A DNA stretch of 64,000 bases from an uncultured Roseovarius sp. (GTDB lineage Bacteria; Pseudomonadota; Alphaproteobacteria; Rhodobacterales; Rhodobacteraceae). Every line of letters begins with the position of its first letter. Position 1 is the stretch's first letter. The DNA lies in contig NZ_CAMYMD010000035.1 of NCBI RefSeq assembly GCF_947259555.1, positions 1 to 64,000 on the forward strand. The letters are read 5' to 3'. This document shows, piece after piece, positions 53,572 to 62,518 of the stretch. The translations under genes were made by a program, and so were the position numbers. The notes under the pieces are model-generated. The model saw nothing but the letters and a program-made list of their open reading frames with translations. It was not told the origin of the DNA and did not search any database.

Positions 53572-54665
53572 GCGGTTTCCTCATTGAAGTTGCGGGCGGG
53601 GTCGAACAGGGGTAGCTCCGGCTCCCGGCCCAGAATGAAATCGCCCATCAGGCCGCCGATATAGGGGCCGATGGTATAGCCGCCGCGCACGCAGCCGAGC
53701 ACGAAGGCATCTTTGACCCCCGGCAATGCGCCCGCGAGCGGGTAGAAGTCCGGCACATTGGCCTCGAACCCGGTCCAGCTGCGCAGCACGCGGGCCTTGG
53801 CCAGTGCCGGCAGCGCGTATTGCGCCAATGCAAGATTGGGCATCACGGAGGCGGCGGAGACCTGCCCGCGCCCCTCCTGCGGCGTGCCGCGCCCCTGCCA
53901 GCCGCCGCCGACAAGGACCGTGCCATTGGGCTTTTGCTTCATGGTCAACAGGCCGGTGGCATGGCCAATCACGGTGGAGATCAGGGGCGGCATCCGTTCG
54001 GTCACCGAAACCGTGTTGATCCGCGCCTGCACGGGCAAATCAACGCCCATAAGCGCTGCGACAGGGTTCAGCCAGGCCCCAGCGGCCAGCAACAAGCGCC
54101 GCGCGCGGATCGGACCGTTTGGCGTGGTCAGCGTGAAGCCATCGCCTTGTTCAATCGCCGTCACCGGACAACGTTCGCGGTAGGCAATGCCCTGATCGCG
54201 CAACTGCCCGCGATAATACTGACCCGTCAGCGAGGAGTTGGCATAGCCATCCTCGGGGCAATAGCTCGCCGCGACGACCTTTTGCGCCAGATTGGGTTCG
54301 GCCTTGTGCACCTCTTGCGGCGACACGAAAGTGATCGGCGCGCCTGCCTCGGCCTTAAGCGTCTGCCGTTCATGCAGCAGCTCGGCCTCACGCGCGGTAA
54401 AGGCTAGCGTATAGCCGCCGGTCTTGTGAAACCCCACCGCGTCGCCCATGCGCTCCCATTCGTGATGGCCCTTGAGCGCATAGGGCATCAGCTCGACGCG
54501 TTTGATTTGCAGGCTGAGCGTGCCTGCGTTGACGCCCGAGGCCCCCTGCCCCAGATCACCCTGATCGAGCACGACTGGGGCCATGCCGCCCGCGCTGAGG
54601 CGCAGCGCGGCGGCGCAGCCCATGATGCCGCCGCCGACAATGGCGATGTCATAGATTTGGGTCAT
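53568..54665 (-). CDS. FAD-dependent amine/amino acid oxidoreductase (DAO family)
   Basis: The 365-residue protein begins with a dinucleotide-binding motif DIAIVGGGIMGCAAALRL. It continues QGASGVNAGTLSLQ and ends with GGYTIGPYIGGLMGDFILG, as in glycine, sarcosine, HcnC and D-hydroxyproline dehydrogenase beta subunits. With the two genes before it, it forms a three-part amine dehydrogenase that would oxidise a secondary amine or amino acid. Both ends overlap neighbours by four bases. Confidence 0.87.
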   Translation of the reverse strand: MTQIYDIAIVGGGIMGCAAALRLSAGGMAPVVLDQGDLGQGASGVNAGTLSLQIKRVELMPYALKGHHEWERMGDAVGFHKTGGYTLAFTAREAELLHERQTLKAEAGAPITFVSPQEVHKAEPNLAQKVVAASYCPEDGYANSSLTGQYYRGQLRDQGIAYRERCPVTAIEQGDGFTLTTPNGPIRARRLLLAAGAWLNPVAALMGVDLPVQARINTVSVTERMPPLISTVIGHATGLLTMKQKPNGTVLVGGGWQGRGTPQEGRGQVSAASVMPNLALAQYALPALAKARVLRSWTGFEANVPDFYPLAGALPGVKDAFVLGCVRGGYTIGPYIGGLMGDFILGREPELPLFDPARNFNEETA

Positions 54666-56083
54666 AGCGGGGCCGGTTTCGGGATGGGCAGGTCGGAATA
54701 GTCAAAGTCACCCGCCAGCGCGGCGACGGGCACGGGGCGCAGCGGCGGGCGCGCCGTCGGCGGTGGCACGTCGGCCTCGTTGCCCCCCTCAGCCTGCGCG
54801 ATCATCCGGGCGACGGTGCTTTGGCAGAACTTGCCGCCACAAGCGCCCATGCCCGCCCGCAGGCCGGATTTCACCGCATTGGTGCTGGCCGCGCCGCCGG
54901 CAATCTCGGCGGCGATTGCGCCATATGTCAGGCTCTCGCAGCGGCAGACAATGGTGTCGTCGCGCGTCAATTTTGCCAGCCCTTTGCGCGGAATGCTCAG
55001 CGCGGTCATCGCCATGCCGAAACGCGCCGCGCGGGTGTAAGACGGGCGCAGCCGTGCCCGTTCGGCCGCTGTTTCTGCCCCCAGATGCTGCGCCGCCCCC
55101 AGGCCCGCAAGCTGGCCGTCGATTTCTGCCGACGCCGCACCGCGAATGCCCGCACCGTCACCGCACAGAAACAGCCCCGGCACAGCAGTTTCGCCATCAG
55201 CCCCGCGCTTTGGCACCCAGCCGCCCAATGCAGGGCGATGCTCCAGCGCCAATCCGGCAAGCTGTGCGGTCTCGACAGCCGGGATCAGCCCGTTGCCGAG
55301 GCAAAGGCTGTCCGCTTCGACGCTGCGAGCCTCTGCCTTAGGCGACCAATCCGCGCCAAGCTTGCGGAACCTGACCGTCTTTACATTATTGTTGCCCTCA
55401 ACTTCGCTCACCGCATGACGCCAGTGGACTGGCACCCCGGCGAGCATCAGATCAGCCACCCAACGCGCCCCCCGCATCAGCAGATCGGGACGCCGCGCCA
55501 TCGCAGGCAGGGCCCGCAGCCAGTCACCCCGGCTGTTGGGTGTGATCACGGCAGCCACCTCGCCGCCCAAACGGCGGATCTCGGCGGCAACAAAGAACAC
55601 CAGCGGGCCAGTGCCCGAAACCACCGTGCGCTTTCCCGGCAGCGCCAGTTCCTGCTTGAACAGCGCCGTCGCCCCGGCCAGCCCGAGAACCCCCGGCGTG
55701 GTCCAGCCCGGCACCGGCTGCACAAACTCGCGCGCGCCGGTGGCAATCACCAGCGCCCGCGCCCGCAGAGAAGGCACCTGCCCATGGCGCAGCAGGTGCA
55801 GCACCCAGCCGTCGGCGCTCTGCTCGATCTGCCAGACGCGGGAATCGCCCAGATGGGTCACCGCACTGTTCTGCAGGTGCTGGCGAAGCTGCCCGCCTGC
55901 CACGCTCTCTGGCGTGGAGGGCGCATCCAGAATGGCGGCGCTCTTGGCGCGCCAGACCTGCCCGCCCGGTTTGGGCTGCTCGTCAAGCAGGGTCACCGTC
56001 AATCCGTGACGTGACGCGACCAGCGCCGCATTCGCCCCGGCAGGACCGGCCCCGATCACGGCGATATCGCACATTTCAGTCAT
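54662..56083 (-). CDS. FAD/NAD(P)-binding oxidoreductase with C-terminal BFD-like [2Fe-2S] domain
   Basis: The 473-residue protein has CDIAVIGAGPAGANAALVASRHG at the N-terminus, a second nucleotide-binding fold (GKRTVVSGTGPLVFFVAAEI) and the substrate-associated FLCGDGAGIRGAASAEIDGQLAG. The C-terminal domain has cysteines in VCRCESLTYG and GACGGKFCQ, typical of the alpha subunit in HcnB/OoxA/LhpF-type enzymes. The ATG at 56083 gives an ATGA overlap with the ferredoxin-like gene upstream. Confidence 0.87.
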   Translation of the reverse strand: MTEMCDIAVIGAGPAGANAALVASRHGLTVTLLDEQPKPGGQVWRAKSAAILDAPSTPESVAGGQLRQHLQNSAVTHLGDSRVWQIEQSADGWVLHLLRHGQVPSLRARALVIATGAREFVQPVPGWTTPGVLGLAGATALFKQELALPGKRTVVSGTGPLVFFVAAEIRRLGGEVAAVITPNSRGDWLRALPAMARRPDLLMRGARWVADLMLAGVPVHWRHAVSEVEGNNNVKTVRFRKLGADWSPKAEARSVEADSLCLGNGLIPAVETAQLAGLALEHRPALGGWVPKRGADGETAVPGLFLCGDGAGIRGAASAEIDGQLAGLGAAQHLGAETAAERARLRPSYTRAARFGMAMTALSIPRKGLAKLTRDDTIVCRCESLTYGAIAAEIAGGAASTNAVKSGLRAGMGACGGKFCQSTVARMIAQAEGGNEADVPPPTARPPLRPVPVAALAGDFDYSDLPIPKPAPL

Positions 56084-56373
56084 TGCTGCTCTTTCAACGA
56101 CGTCACCGCCAGCCCCGATGCAACCACAGAGCGACAGCTTTCCACCACCTGCCCGCCGATCCGCACCACACATTCCTGACATAGCCCCATGCAGCAAAAC
56201 GCCCCACGCGGCGCGCCATCCTCGGGCGCGTCACGCAGATGCAGATGGCCCGCGCGCAACAGCGCCACGGCGAGGCTTTCGCCCGCATGCCCCGCGACCG
56301 ACGCGCCATCAAAGGTGAATGTCACCTTTTCGGCCCGCCGGATCAGACCCGATTGATCGGGGGTCAGGCGCAT
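56080..56373 (-). CDS. Small [2Fe-2S] subunit of the amine dehydrogenase
   Basis: The 97-residue Fer2_4-type protein has FDGASVAGHAGESLAVALL and cluster cysteines Cys60, Cys65, Cys68 and Cys80 in the FCCMGLCQEC...ESC pattern. It is the gamma-type subunit of HcnA/LhpE-like complexes and passes electrons from the flavin subunits. The start shares one base with the upstream stop (TGATG). Confidence 0.88.
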   Translation of the reverse strand: MRLTPDQSGLIRRAEKVTFTFDGASVAGHAGESLAVALLRAGHLHLRDAPEDGAPRGAFCCMGLCQECVVRIGGQVVESCRSVVASGLAVTSLKEQQ

Positions 56374-57272
56374 CAGGAATAGCTGATCCCAAGCAAATCG
56401 AAGCTGCGTTTGATCTTGTCGATATCGGCCTCGGTCGCGGGCAGCACCGGATCGCGGGGCACACCGGCGGGCAGGCCGATCAGGTTCAGCGCCGCCTTGA
56501 AGGACGCGGGCCAGGTGGCGGTGCCCATCAGCAATTCGTAAAGCACAGTCAGCTGGTAATGCGCATGACGCCATGTGTCATCCGGCGCGCCCGCGCCAAC
56601 CGCCGCCATCTCGGACGGCATCAGGTCGGTAAATTCCGGCCCCGTCGCAATGAAGCCTTTGGCCCCCAGCGCGAAGTTCGGCAGGATGTAATGGCACGGC
56701 CCGGTCATCACCGACATCTTGTCGCCCAAGCGCTGCAACAGGTGTGTGTGATAGAAAAAGTCGCGCTGGCTTTCCTTGATGCCGATGACATTGTGGTTGT
56801 TCAGCAGCGTCTCGGTCTGGTCGATTGTCAGCGAAAAGCCCATGCGGCGCGGCGAGTTATACAGCACCAGCGGGGTGTCGGTCGCCGCCGCGACCTTGTC
56901 GAAACGCGCCATCAGCTCGGCCTCCGACGCCTTCAGCACATAGGTCTGCGGCATCGACAACAGAACATCGGCGCCATTGTCCTCGGCCGCCTTCACATAG
57001 GCCAGCGAGGCGTCGATGGTCGGGGCGGAAATGCCCATCATCACTTTGACGCGGCCCCTGGCGGTGTCCTTGGCCAGCCGCACCAGACGACCGCGTTCCG
57101 CCGCAGACAGCGCCCAGCTTTCGCCGTTGTCACCGGCGATGCAGATCGTCGTCGCGCCGCGTTTGATCAGGAATTCGAACAGCTCGACAAAAGCATCTTC
57201 CATGATCTCGCCCGCCTCGTTGAAGGGCGTGGCAATAGCCGGCACATAGCCGTGGAGGTCTTCTTTTTTCAT
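56373..57272 (-). CDS. Dihydrodipicolinate synthase/N-acetylneuraminate lyase family protein
   Basis: The 299-residue DapA-fold enzyme starts at the ATG at 57272; a TTG fifteen bases upstream would overlap the preceding stop. It has AGDNGESWALS, the catalytic Tyr138 in VLYNSPRRMG and the Schiff-base Lys166 in GIKESQRDF. Family members are aldolases, dehydratases or deaminases acting on alpha-keto acids. Beside a three-part amine dehydrogenase it could remove an amine or split the oxidised product. The DapA function itself is unlikely in this operon. Confidence 0.83.
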   Translation of the reverse strand: MKKEDLHGYVPAIATPFNEAGEIMEDAFVELFEFLIKRGATTICIAGDNGESWALSAAERGRLVRLAKDTARGRVKVMMGISAPTIDASLAYVKAAEDNGADVLLSMPQTYVLKASEAELMARFDKVAAATDTPLVLYNSPRRMGFSLTIDQTETLLNNHNVIGIKESQRDFFYHTHLLQRLGDKMSVMTGPCHYILPNFALGAKGFIATGPEFTDLMPSEMAAVGAGAPDDTWRHAHYQLTVLYELLMGTATWPASFKAALNLIGLPAGVPRDPVLPATEADIDKIKRSFDLLGISYS

Positions 57273-57283
57273 AGGCTTATCCG

Positions 57284-58159
57284 TCAATCGGGAATGTCAG
57301 AGGTAAAGACGCTGCCCGTCTGGGCATCGACAATATAGAGGCGGTTCGGTGTGTCGGGGTGGAAGGTGACCGAGGTGGTCCATTGGCCTTCGGGCAGGCG
57401 AACCTCGGCCAGCGCATCACCAAGCGCGTCGAACACATAGGCCCGCCCGGCCTGTGCCTGCGCCACGGCGAGCCAGCCGCGCACATTGGTCGCCAGCCCA
57501 TCGGGGCCCAGCCCACCCGAAAGGTGCAGGAAGGTGCCGACCATCGGCTGACCACTGTCGGGCAGACGGGCGGACAGGCGCCAGACCTGATTGGCCCGCG
57601 TCACGGCGATATAGAGCCAGGCGCCATCAGGCGACAGGCAAATGCCGTTGGAATAGGGCACACAGTCGAGCAGCAGGCGCAGATCGCCCGCAGGCGTCAG
57701 GCAATAGACCCGGCCCGTGGGATCGCTCAGTGAGGTGCGGCCACTATCGGTGAACCATAGCGTGCCATCCGCGCCGTAGCACATATCCGACAGGCCGAGG
57801 AACGGCTGCCCCTCCAGCCCGGTGCTGAGCACCGAAAAGCTATCCGGCCCGGTCAACTCGATCAGCCCGTGGCGGTAGTCCACTGCGATGTGACGCCCGT
57901 CCGGGGCGATGCGCATGGCATGGGGCTCGCCGTCGATCCGGTGGACCAACTGCCAGTCACCCTCGGGCGAGACGCGGAAAACGCGGCCATAAGGCACATC
58001 CGAAAGCCAAAGGTTGCGGTCCTCATCAAAGAACGCCGCCTCTAGGAAAGAGTGCATCGGCTGACCCGGTCGGGTCATCTTTGCCCAATCCGACGGCTCC
58101 CCTCTATGACGGTGCTCTTCGGGCAGGATTAAGGCGGGTTCGGCGGTGAGGCGGATCAT
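57284..58159 (-). CDS. SMP-30/gluconolactonase family lactonase
   Basis: The 291-residue six-bladed propeller protein has FLEAAFFDEDRNLWLSDVP with the metal-ligand Glu, DYRHGLIEL, SDMCYGADGTLWFTDSG, SNGICLSPDGAWLYIAVT and GGLGPDGLATNVRGWLAVAQ. These metal-dependent enzymes open lactones. A lactone intermediate in the pathway is thus likely. Its ATG overlaps the CoA transferase stop by four bases. Confidence 0.88.
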   Translation of the reverse strand: MIRLTAEPALILPEEHRHRGEPSDWAKMTRPGQPMHSFLEAAFFDEDRNLWLSDVPYGRVFRVSPEGDWQLVHRIDGEPHAMRIAPDGRHIAVDYRHGLIELTGPDSFSVLSTGLEGQPFLGLSDMCYGADGTLWFTDSGRTSLSDPTGRVYCLTPAGDLRLLLDCVPYSNGICLSPDGAWLYIAVTRANQVWRLSARLPDSGQPMVGTFLHLSGGLGPDGLATNVRGWLAVAQAQAGRAYVFDALGDALAEVRLPEGQWTTSVTFHPDTPNRLYIVDAQTGSVFTSDIPD

Positions 58160-59322
58160 TTGGCAATCCCCTCGGCGAAAAGCGCCTCGATCTCACCCCC
58201 GCTCAGCCCGGCACCTGCCAGCACCGCGCGGCTGTCCTGCCCAAGTTCTGGCGGAGCGCTGTGCAGCGCGGCACCGCCCTCTGTCATCCTGAAACCCGCA
58301 AGCGGCAGCCGTAGCGACGGATCGGCCGGGGACGGCGCAAAATAACCGCGCGCGGCGAGCTGCGGGGCGGTGACGGCCTCGGCCAGAGAGACGATGCATT
58401 CGGCGGGCACTCCGGCGGCCTCCAGCAGGATCTGCCATTCCTCGGCGGGGCGCTGCGCGAAAATCGCCTGCAAATCCTCCCGGATCGCGGCGGAATGCTG
58501 CCAGACATCGGGCCAATCGTGGATCTGTTCCAGCAGGCCCACATCATACCCCTGCCCCGTCAAACAGGTGCCCAGCTTCCGATATTGCGACGGCTTGAAG
58601 GCGCCCAGCATCAGCCGCCCGTCGGCGGTCTCATAGGCCGAAATCCCGGCCTCCTTATGCTTTTCCGCCTCGGGCGCCGCCTGCGTGGACGCCGCTTCCG
58701 GTGCCATCAGCGACAGGGCGACCTCCAGCATCGAGACGCTGATATAACAGCCTTCGCCGGTGCGCTCGCGCTGCAACAGCGCCGCCGAAATCGCGAAGGC
58801 GGCGGAATAGCCTGCGGCGTAATCGACAAAGGACAGGCCGGGTTTCACGCCGTTGCACTGCCCGATGGTTCCCGAGGCGGCTTGAATGGTATTGTCATAA
58901 GCGCCCTTGGACGCTTTCGGCCCCTGATCGCCATAGCCGGTCATCGAACAATAGACGAGGCGCGGATTGCACTGCCGCAAAGCCTCATAGCCCAGGCCGA
59001 ACGACTCCATAGCGCCCGTCGTGTAGTTTTCCAAAAAGACATCGGCGCTTTCGGCCAGCTTGAGCAATGCCGCGCGCCCGGCCTTGCTACGGAAATCCAG
59101 TGCCAGCGCCCGTTTGTTGCCGCCCTGCACCTGGTAGTTGACGCCGATTCCCCTGGCGTTCAACTCGGGCAAAGGACCGCGCCCCCGCGCGCAATCGGGC
59201 GCGTCTGGCAGCTCGACCTTGATGACCTCAGCGCCAAGCAGGGCGAACTGATAACCGCAGAAAGGTGCCGCCAGCACCTGCGACAGCTCAACCACCCGTA
59301 TTCCTGACAACGCACCCGTCAT
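58156..59322 (-). CDS. Class III CoA transferase (CaiB/BaiF family)
   Basis: The 388-residue protein has SGIRVVELSQVLAAPFCGYQ, ALLGAEVIKVE, ALDFRSKAGRAALLKLAESADVFLENYTTGAMES and the catalytic Asp143 in GAYDNTIQAASG. Such enzymes move CoA between carboxylic acids. It is the first gene of the seven-gene operon (to 52786) and is divergent from the aminotransferase gene across 100 bases that hold two putative IclR sites. Confidence 0.9.
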   Translation of the reverse strand: MTGALSGIRVVELSQVLAAPFCGYQFALLGAEVIKVELPDAPDCARGRGPLPELNARGIGVNYQVQGGNKRALALDFRSKAGRAALLKLAESADVFLENYTTGAMESFGLGYEALRQCNPRLVYCSMTGYGDQGPKASKGAYDNTIQAASGTIGQCNGVKPGLSFVDYAAGYSAAFAISAALLQRERTGEGCYISVSMLEVALSLMAPEAASTQAAPEAEKHKEAGISAYETADGRLMLGAFKPSQYRKLGTCLTGQGYDVGLLEQIHDWPDVWQHSAAIREDLQAIFAQRPAEEWQILLEAAGVPAECIVSLAEAVTAPQLAARGYFAPSPADPSLRLPLAGFRMTEGGAALHSAPPELGQDSRAVLAGAGLSGGEIEALFAEGIAK

Positions 59323-59374
59323 CGTCTTCTCCGTTTTTCAACTTGTGCGGAAACTGCTTGAGTCTCTCGCTCTT

Positions 59375-59409
59375 GTTTAATATACAAAACATCATTCAAT
59401 ATGCAATAC
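59375..59409. promoter_or_regulatory. Two putative IclR operator copies in the divergent promoter
   Basis: GTTTAATATACAAAAC at 59375-59390 matches the palindrome core at 62478-62493 (GTTTTATATGCAAAAC) at 14 of 16 bases. ATTCAATATGCAATAC at 59394-59409 matches it at 12 of 16. The two copies are spaced 19 bases apart, close to two helical turns, between divergent genes. Confidence 0.6.
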
Positions 59410-59422
59410 GGCAATCAGAATC

Positions 59423-60763
59423 ATGTCCAACCTCTTCCATCGCTCGCTCAAAGATGCGCTCCCGACAGTTGTTGGCGGCGAAGGCGCGACGCTCATCGAC
59501 CAAACCGGCAAACGCTATTTGGATGCCTGCGGCGGGGCTGCGGTGTCTTGCCTTGGCCATGACAATGAACGTGTCCGCGCCGCGCTCAAGGCGCAGATCG
59601 ACGGGGTTGCCTTTGCCCATACCAGCTTCTTCACCAATGAACCTGCCGAAGAGCTGGCCAGTTTCCTGATTGACCGCGCGCCCGAAGGCACCGGCAATGG
59701 CCGGGTGATGTATCTGGGCAGCGGGTCCGAGGCGATGGAAGCGGCGCTGAAACTGGCCCGACAGTATTATTTGGAACGCGGCGAAAGCCCCCGCAGCAAG
59801 GTCATCGCCCGCGCGCCGTCTTATCATGGCAATACGCTGGGGGCCTTGGCAACCGGCGGTCACGCCGGACGGCGCGCGCCGTTCCAGCCTTTGCTGATGG
59901 AGGTCAGCCATATCGACGCGGCCTATGGCTATCGGATGCAACACGATAACGAATCAGAGGCTGATTTCGCCCTGCGCATGGCCAACCTGCTGGATGCGCA
60001 GATCCGCGAGCTAGGCCCCGAGAACGTTATGGCCTTTGTCGCAGAGCCGGTCGTCGGTGCCTCGCTGGGCACGCAGCCCGCGCCCGAGGGCTATTTCAGA
60101 CGCATCCGCGAGATTTGCGACGCCCACGGCGTGTTGCTGATCGCCGATGAGGTCATGTGCGGCATGGGCCGCACCGGCAGACTGTTCGCGCTGGAGCAGG
60201 AAGGCATCGCCGCCGATATCACCACATTGGCCAAGGGTCTGGGCGCGGGCTATGCCCCCATCGCCGCCGTGATGGCCACCGAAAAGGTGGTCAAAGCCAT
60301 CGAGGACGGCAGCGGTCTTTTGTGGAACGGCCATACCTATATGTCCCATGCCATCGCCACTGCCGGGGCGCTGGCAGTGCAGAAGGTGATCGAGGAAGAC
60401 AACTTGCTCGACAACGTTCGCCAGCGCGGCGAGCAGCTGCGCGCAGGGCTTGTGGCGCGTTTGGGGGGCCACCCCAATGTCGGTGACATTCGCGGACGCG
60501 GGCTATTCTGGAGCGTCGAACTGGTGCAGGATCGCGCCAGCAAGGCGCCTTTCCCTGTTGAGGCAAGGCTGGCCCCGGCGATCCGCGCCACAGCGCTTGA
60601 TCTGGGACTGATGTGTTACCCGGCGCAGGGCTGCGCCGATGGCACGCTGGGCGATCACGTCCTGCTCGCCCCCGCCTATATCTCGACGGCGCAAGAGATC
60701 GACACAATCGTCGCTCTGCTGGCCGAGGCGATTGAGACCACCCTGACGCAGATGGAGGGATAA
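59423..60763 (+). CDS. Class III aminotransferase
   Basis: The 446-residue PLP enzyme has YLGSGSEAMEAALKLARQYY, SYHGNTLGALATGG, LLIADEVMCGMGRTGR with Asp242, and the Schiff-base Lys271 in TTLAKGLGAGYAPI. This family transfers amino groups from omega-amino acids, diamines or beta-amino acids. It forms an operon with a BKACE gene one base downstream, so its keto product may lead to a beta-keto acid. Confidence 0.9.
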   Translation: MSNLFHRSLKDALPTVVGGEGATLIDQTGKRYLDACGGAAVSCLGHDNERVRAALKAQIDGVAFAHTSFFTNEPAEELASFLIDRAPEGTGNGRVMYLGSGSEAMEAALKLARQYYLERGESPRSKVIARAPSYHGNTLGALATGGHAGRRAPFQPLLMEVSHIDAAYGYRMQHDNESEADFALRMANLLDAQIRELGPENVMAFVAEPVVGASLGTQPAPEGYFRRIREICDAHGVLLIADEVMCGMGRTGRLFALEQEGIAADITTLAKGLGAGYAPIAAVMATEKVVKAIEDGSGLLWNGHTYMSHAIATAGALAVQKVIEEDNLLDNVRQRGEQLRAGLVARLGGHPNVGDIRGRGLFWSVELVQDRASKAPFPVEARLAPAIRATALDLGLMCYPAQGCADGTLGDHVLLAPAYISTAQEIDTIVALLAEAIETTLTQMEG

Positions 60764-60764
60764 G

Positions 60765-61640
60765 ATGTCCCGCAAGACCATCCTCACCGCCGCGATCACC
60801 GGCAACCTGATGACACCGGAGATCAGCCCGAACCTGCCCGTCACCCCGGCCCAGATCGCCGAGCAGGCGCTGGAGGCGGCCAAAGCGGGCGCTGCGATCC
60901 TGCATCTGCATGTACGTGACCCGGAGACCGCCAAGGGCTCCATGGATCTGGCGCTATACCGCGAGCTGGTGGAGCGCATCCGTGAGAAAAATGAGGACGT
61001 GATCCTCAACCTCACCACCGGCGAGGGCGGGCGCTTTGTGCCGTCCGAGGACAATCCGCAGATCGCCGCCCCCGGCTCTACCCTCTGTGTGCCGGAAAAG
61101 CGCGTCGCCCATGTCGAAGAACTGCGCCCCGAGATCTGCACCCTGGATTTCAACACCATGTGGTCCGGTCAGGCCAGCGTGATCAACGCGCCGCGCAACC
61201 TGGAAATCATGGCCAAACGCATCTACGCCGCCGGGGTCAAACCCGAGGTCGAGATTTTCGATTCCGGCGATTTGCATATGCTCAAGGATTTCATCAAACG
61301 CGGGGTGATCCAGACGCCGCTGATGGTGCAGATGGTGCTGGGCGTGCGCTTTGGTGCCGTCGCCAACCCGGAAACCATGGCGTTTCTGGCCAGCCAATTG
61401 CCCGAAGGCACCGAATGGGCGGCCTTCGGCATTGGTCGCATGGCCTTCCCGATGCTGGCGCAGGCCTTTCTGCTGGGCGGGCATTGCCGCATCGGCATGG
61501 AGGACACCGCCTATATTTCCAAGGGCGAGCACTGTCTCTCGAACGCGCAACTGGTGGAAAAGGCCGTCGGCATCATCACCAGCCTTGGCGGCGAGGTGGC
61601 CAGCCCGTCGGAGGCCCGCCATATCCTGGGGATGTGCTAA
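60765..61640 (+). CDS. BKACE family beta-keto acid cleavage enzyme (second copy)
   Basis: The 291-residue DUF849/BKACE protein has zinc ligands His47 and His49 in LHLHVRDPET, TLDFNTMWSG and GHCRIGMEDTAYISKGE. It should cleave a beta-keto acid with acetyl-CoA to a new acyl-CoA and acetoacetate. It is clearly distinct from the carnitine-linked copy at 22676, for example DFNTMW in place of DCGTMN, so the substrate probably differs. Beta-ketoadipate-like acids are one possibility given the dioxygenase pair nearby. Confidence 0.87.
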   Translation: MSRKTILTAAITGNLMTPEISPNLPVTPAQIAEQALEAAKAGAAILHLHVRDPETAKGSMDLALYRELVERIREKNEDVILNLTTGEGGRFVPSEDNPQIAAPGSTLCVPEKRVAHVEELRPEICTLDFNTMWSGQASVINAPRNLEIMAKRIYAAGVKPEVEIFDSGDLHMLKDFIKRGVIQTPLMVQMVLGVRFGAVANPETMAFLASQLPEGTEWAAFGIGRMAFPMLAQAFLLGGHCRIGMEDTAYISKGEHCLSNAQLVEKAVGIITSLGGEVASPSEARHILGMC

Positions 61641-61649
61641 GCTACGATG

Positions 61650-62441
61650 CTATTCCGGTCCACCATATCCCAGCTCACGCGAGATCCGCAGCGCACAGGC
61701 CCGGGTTTCGGGCACGTAAAAGCTGTCGATCCGGTCAAAATCAAAGCCGCTGTCGGGGCCAGAGATATTGACGCAGGCCACAACCGCACCAGTATTGTCG
61801 CGCACCGGCACGGCGACGCTGGAACCGCCCGGCTCGTGAAAGCCGTGCGAAAAAATATAACCGTCAGCGCGCACCTCATCGACCCGCGCCTTCAACTCGG
61901 CAAAGCTTGTGGGCGTGTGTTCGGTCTTGGCCTTCATCTCCTGCCTGTCACAAAATGCGGCCAGTTCCCCGTCACTGAACGAGGACAGCAGGCACCAGCC
62001 AATGGCCGAGGCATAGGCATCCGTCCGCGTGCCCGTCACCATGTTCGACACAAAACCCGTGCGCGCCTGATGGCTGACCAGATAAAGCACATCCTGGCCT
62101 TCAAGCACGCTCAAATGGGCGCTGACCCCAATGGTGTCGCGCAGCGCGGCCAAATGCGGGCGGGCAATCGAGGTGATCGGCAGTTGGTTGAGATAGGCAA
62201 AGCCAAGGTTGAGCACCCGTGCCCCAAGGGTAAAGGTGTTCTTCTGCTCTGCCTCTTTGATAAATTCCATGTAGCGCAGCGTATAGACCAGCCGAAAGGC
62301 CGAGGAGCGGCTCAGCTCCATCTGGCGAGCGATCTCGCTCAGCGACATCGGCTCTTCTGCGGCACCAAGGATCTCGAGCACCCGCAGCCCGCGTTGCAGG
62401 CCAGGAACGAAGTATATGGAATGGTTGGCAGATTCGGTCAT
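61650..62441 (-). CDS. IclR family transcriptional regulator
   Basis: The 263-residue protein has an N-terminal winged helix (GLRVLEILGAAEEPMSLSEIARQMELSRSSAFRLVYTL) and an IclR effector domain (LRDTIGVSAHLSVLEGQDVLYL, GWCLLSSFSDGELAAF, HEPGGSSVAVPVRDNTGAVVACVNISGPDS). It probably controls the surrounding catabolic genes, since similar palindromes lie in both divergent promoter regions. It converges with BKACE and is divergent from the dioxygenase genes. Confidence 0.92.
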   Translation of the reverse strand: MTESANHSIYFVPGLQRGLRVLEILGAAEEPMSLSEIARQMELSRSSAFRLVYTLRYMEFIKEAEQKNTFTLGARVLNLGFAYLNQLPITSIARPHLAALRDTIGVSAHLSVLEGQDVLYLVSHQARTGFVSNMVTGTRTDAYASAIGWCLLSSFSDGELAAFCDRQEMKAKTEHTPTSFAELKARVDEVRADGYIFSHGFHEPGGSSVAVPVRDNTGAVVACVNISGPDSGFDFDRIDSFYVPETRACALRISRELGYGGPE

Positions 62442-62475
62442 GTGTTCGGATCAGTCTTTCACAGGAAACGCATGA

Positions 62476-62495
62476 GCGTTTTATATGCAAAACGC
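62476..62495. promoter_or_regulatory. Perfect palindrome, putative IclR operator
   Basis: GCGTTTT at 62476-62482 and AAAACGC at 62489-62495 flank ATATGC, in the 77-base divergent gap between the IclR gene and the first dioxygenase gene. Related sequences occur at 59375-59409. Confidence 0.65.
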
Positions 62496-62518
62496 ACTCT
62501 GTTCAATGGAGGAAATGA

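Noticed and set aside
53568-56373. Hydrogen cyanide synthase (hcnABC)
   Set aside because: The three subunit types are present, but HcnABC belongs to a wider family of amine dehydrogenases; the catabolic neighbours make cyanide production unlikely.
52786-57272. trans-4-hydroxyproline degradation operon
   Set aside because: The amine dehydrogenase trio and DapA-like gene would fit, but no proline-racemase-type epimerase or ketoglutarate semialdehyde dehydrogenase gene is present.
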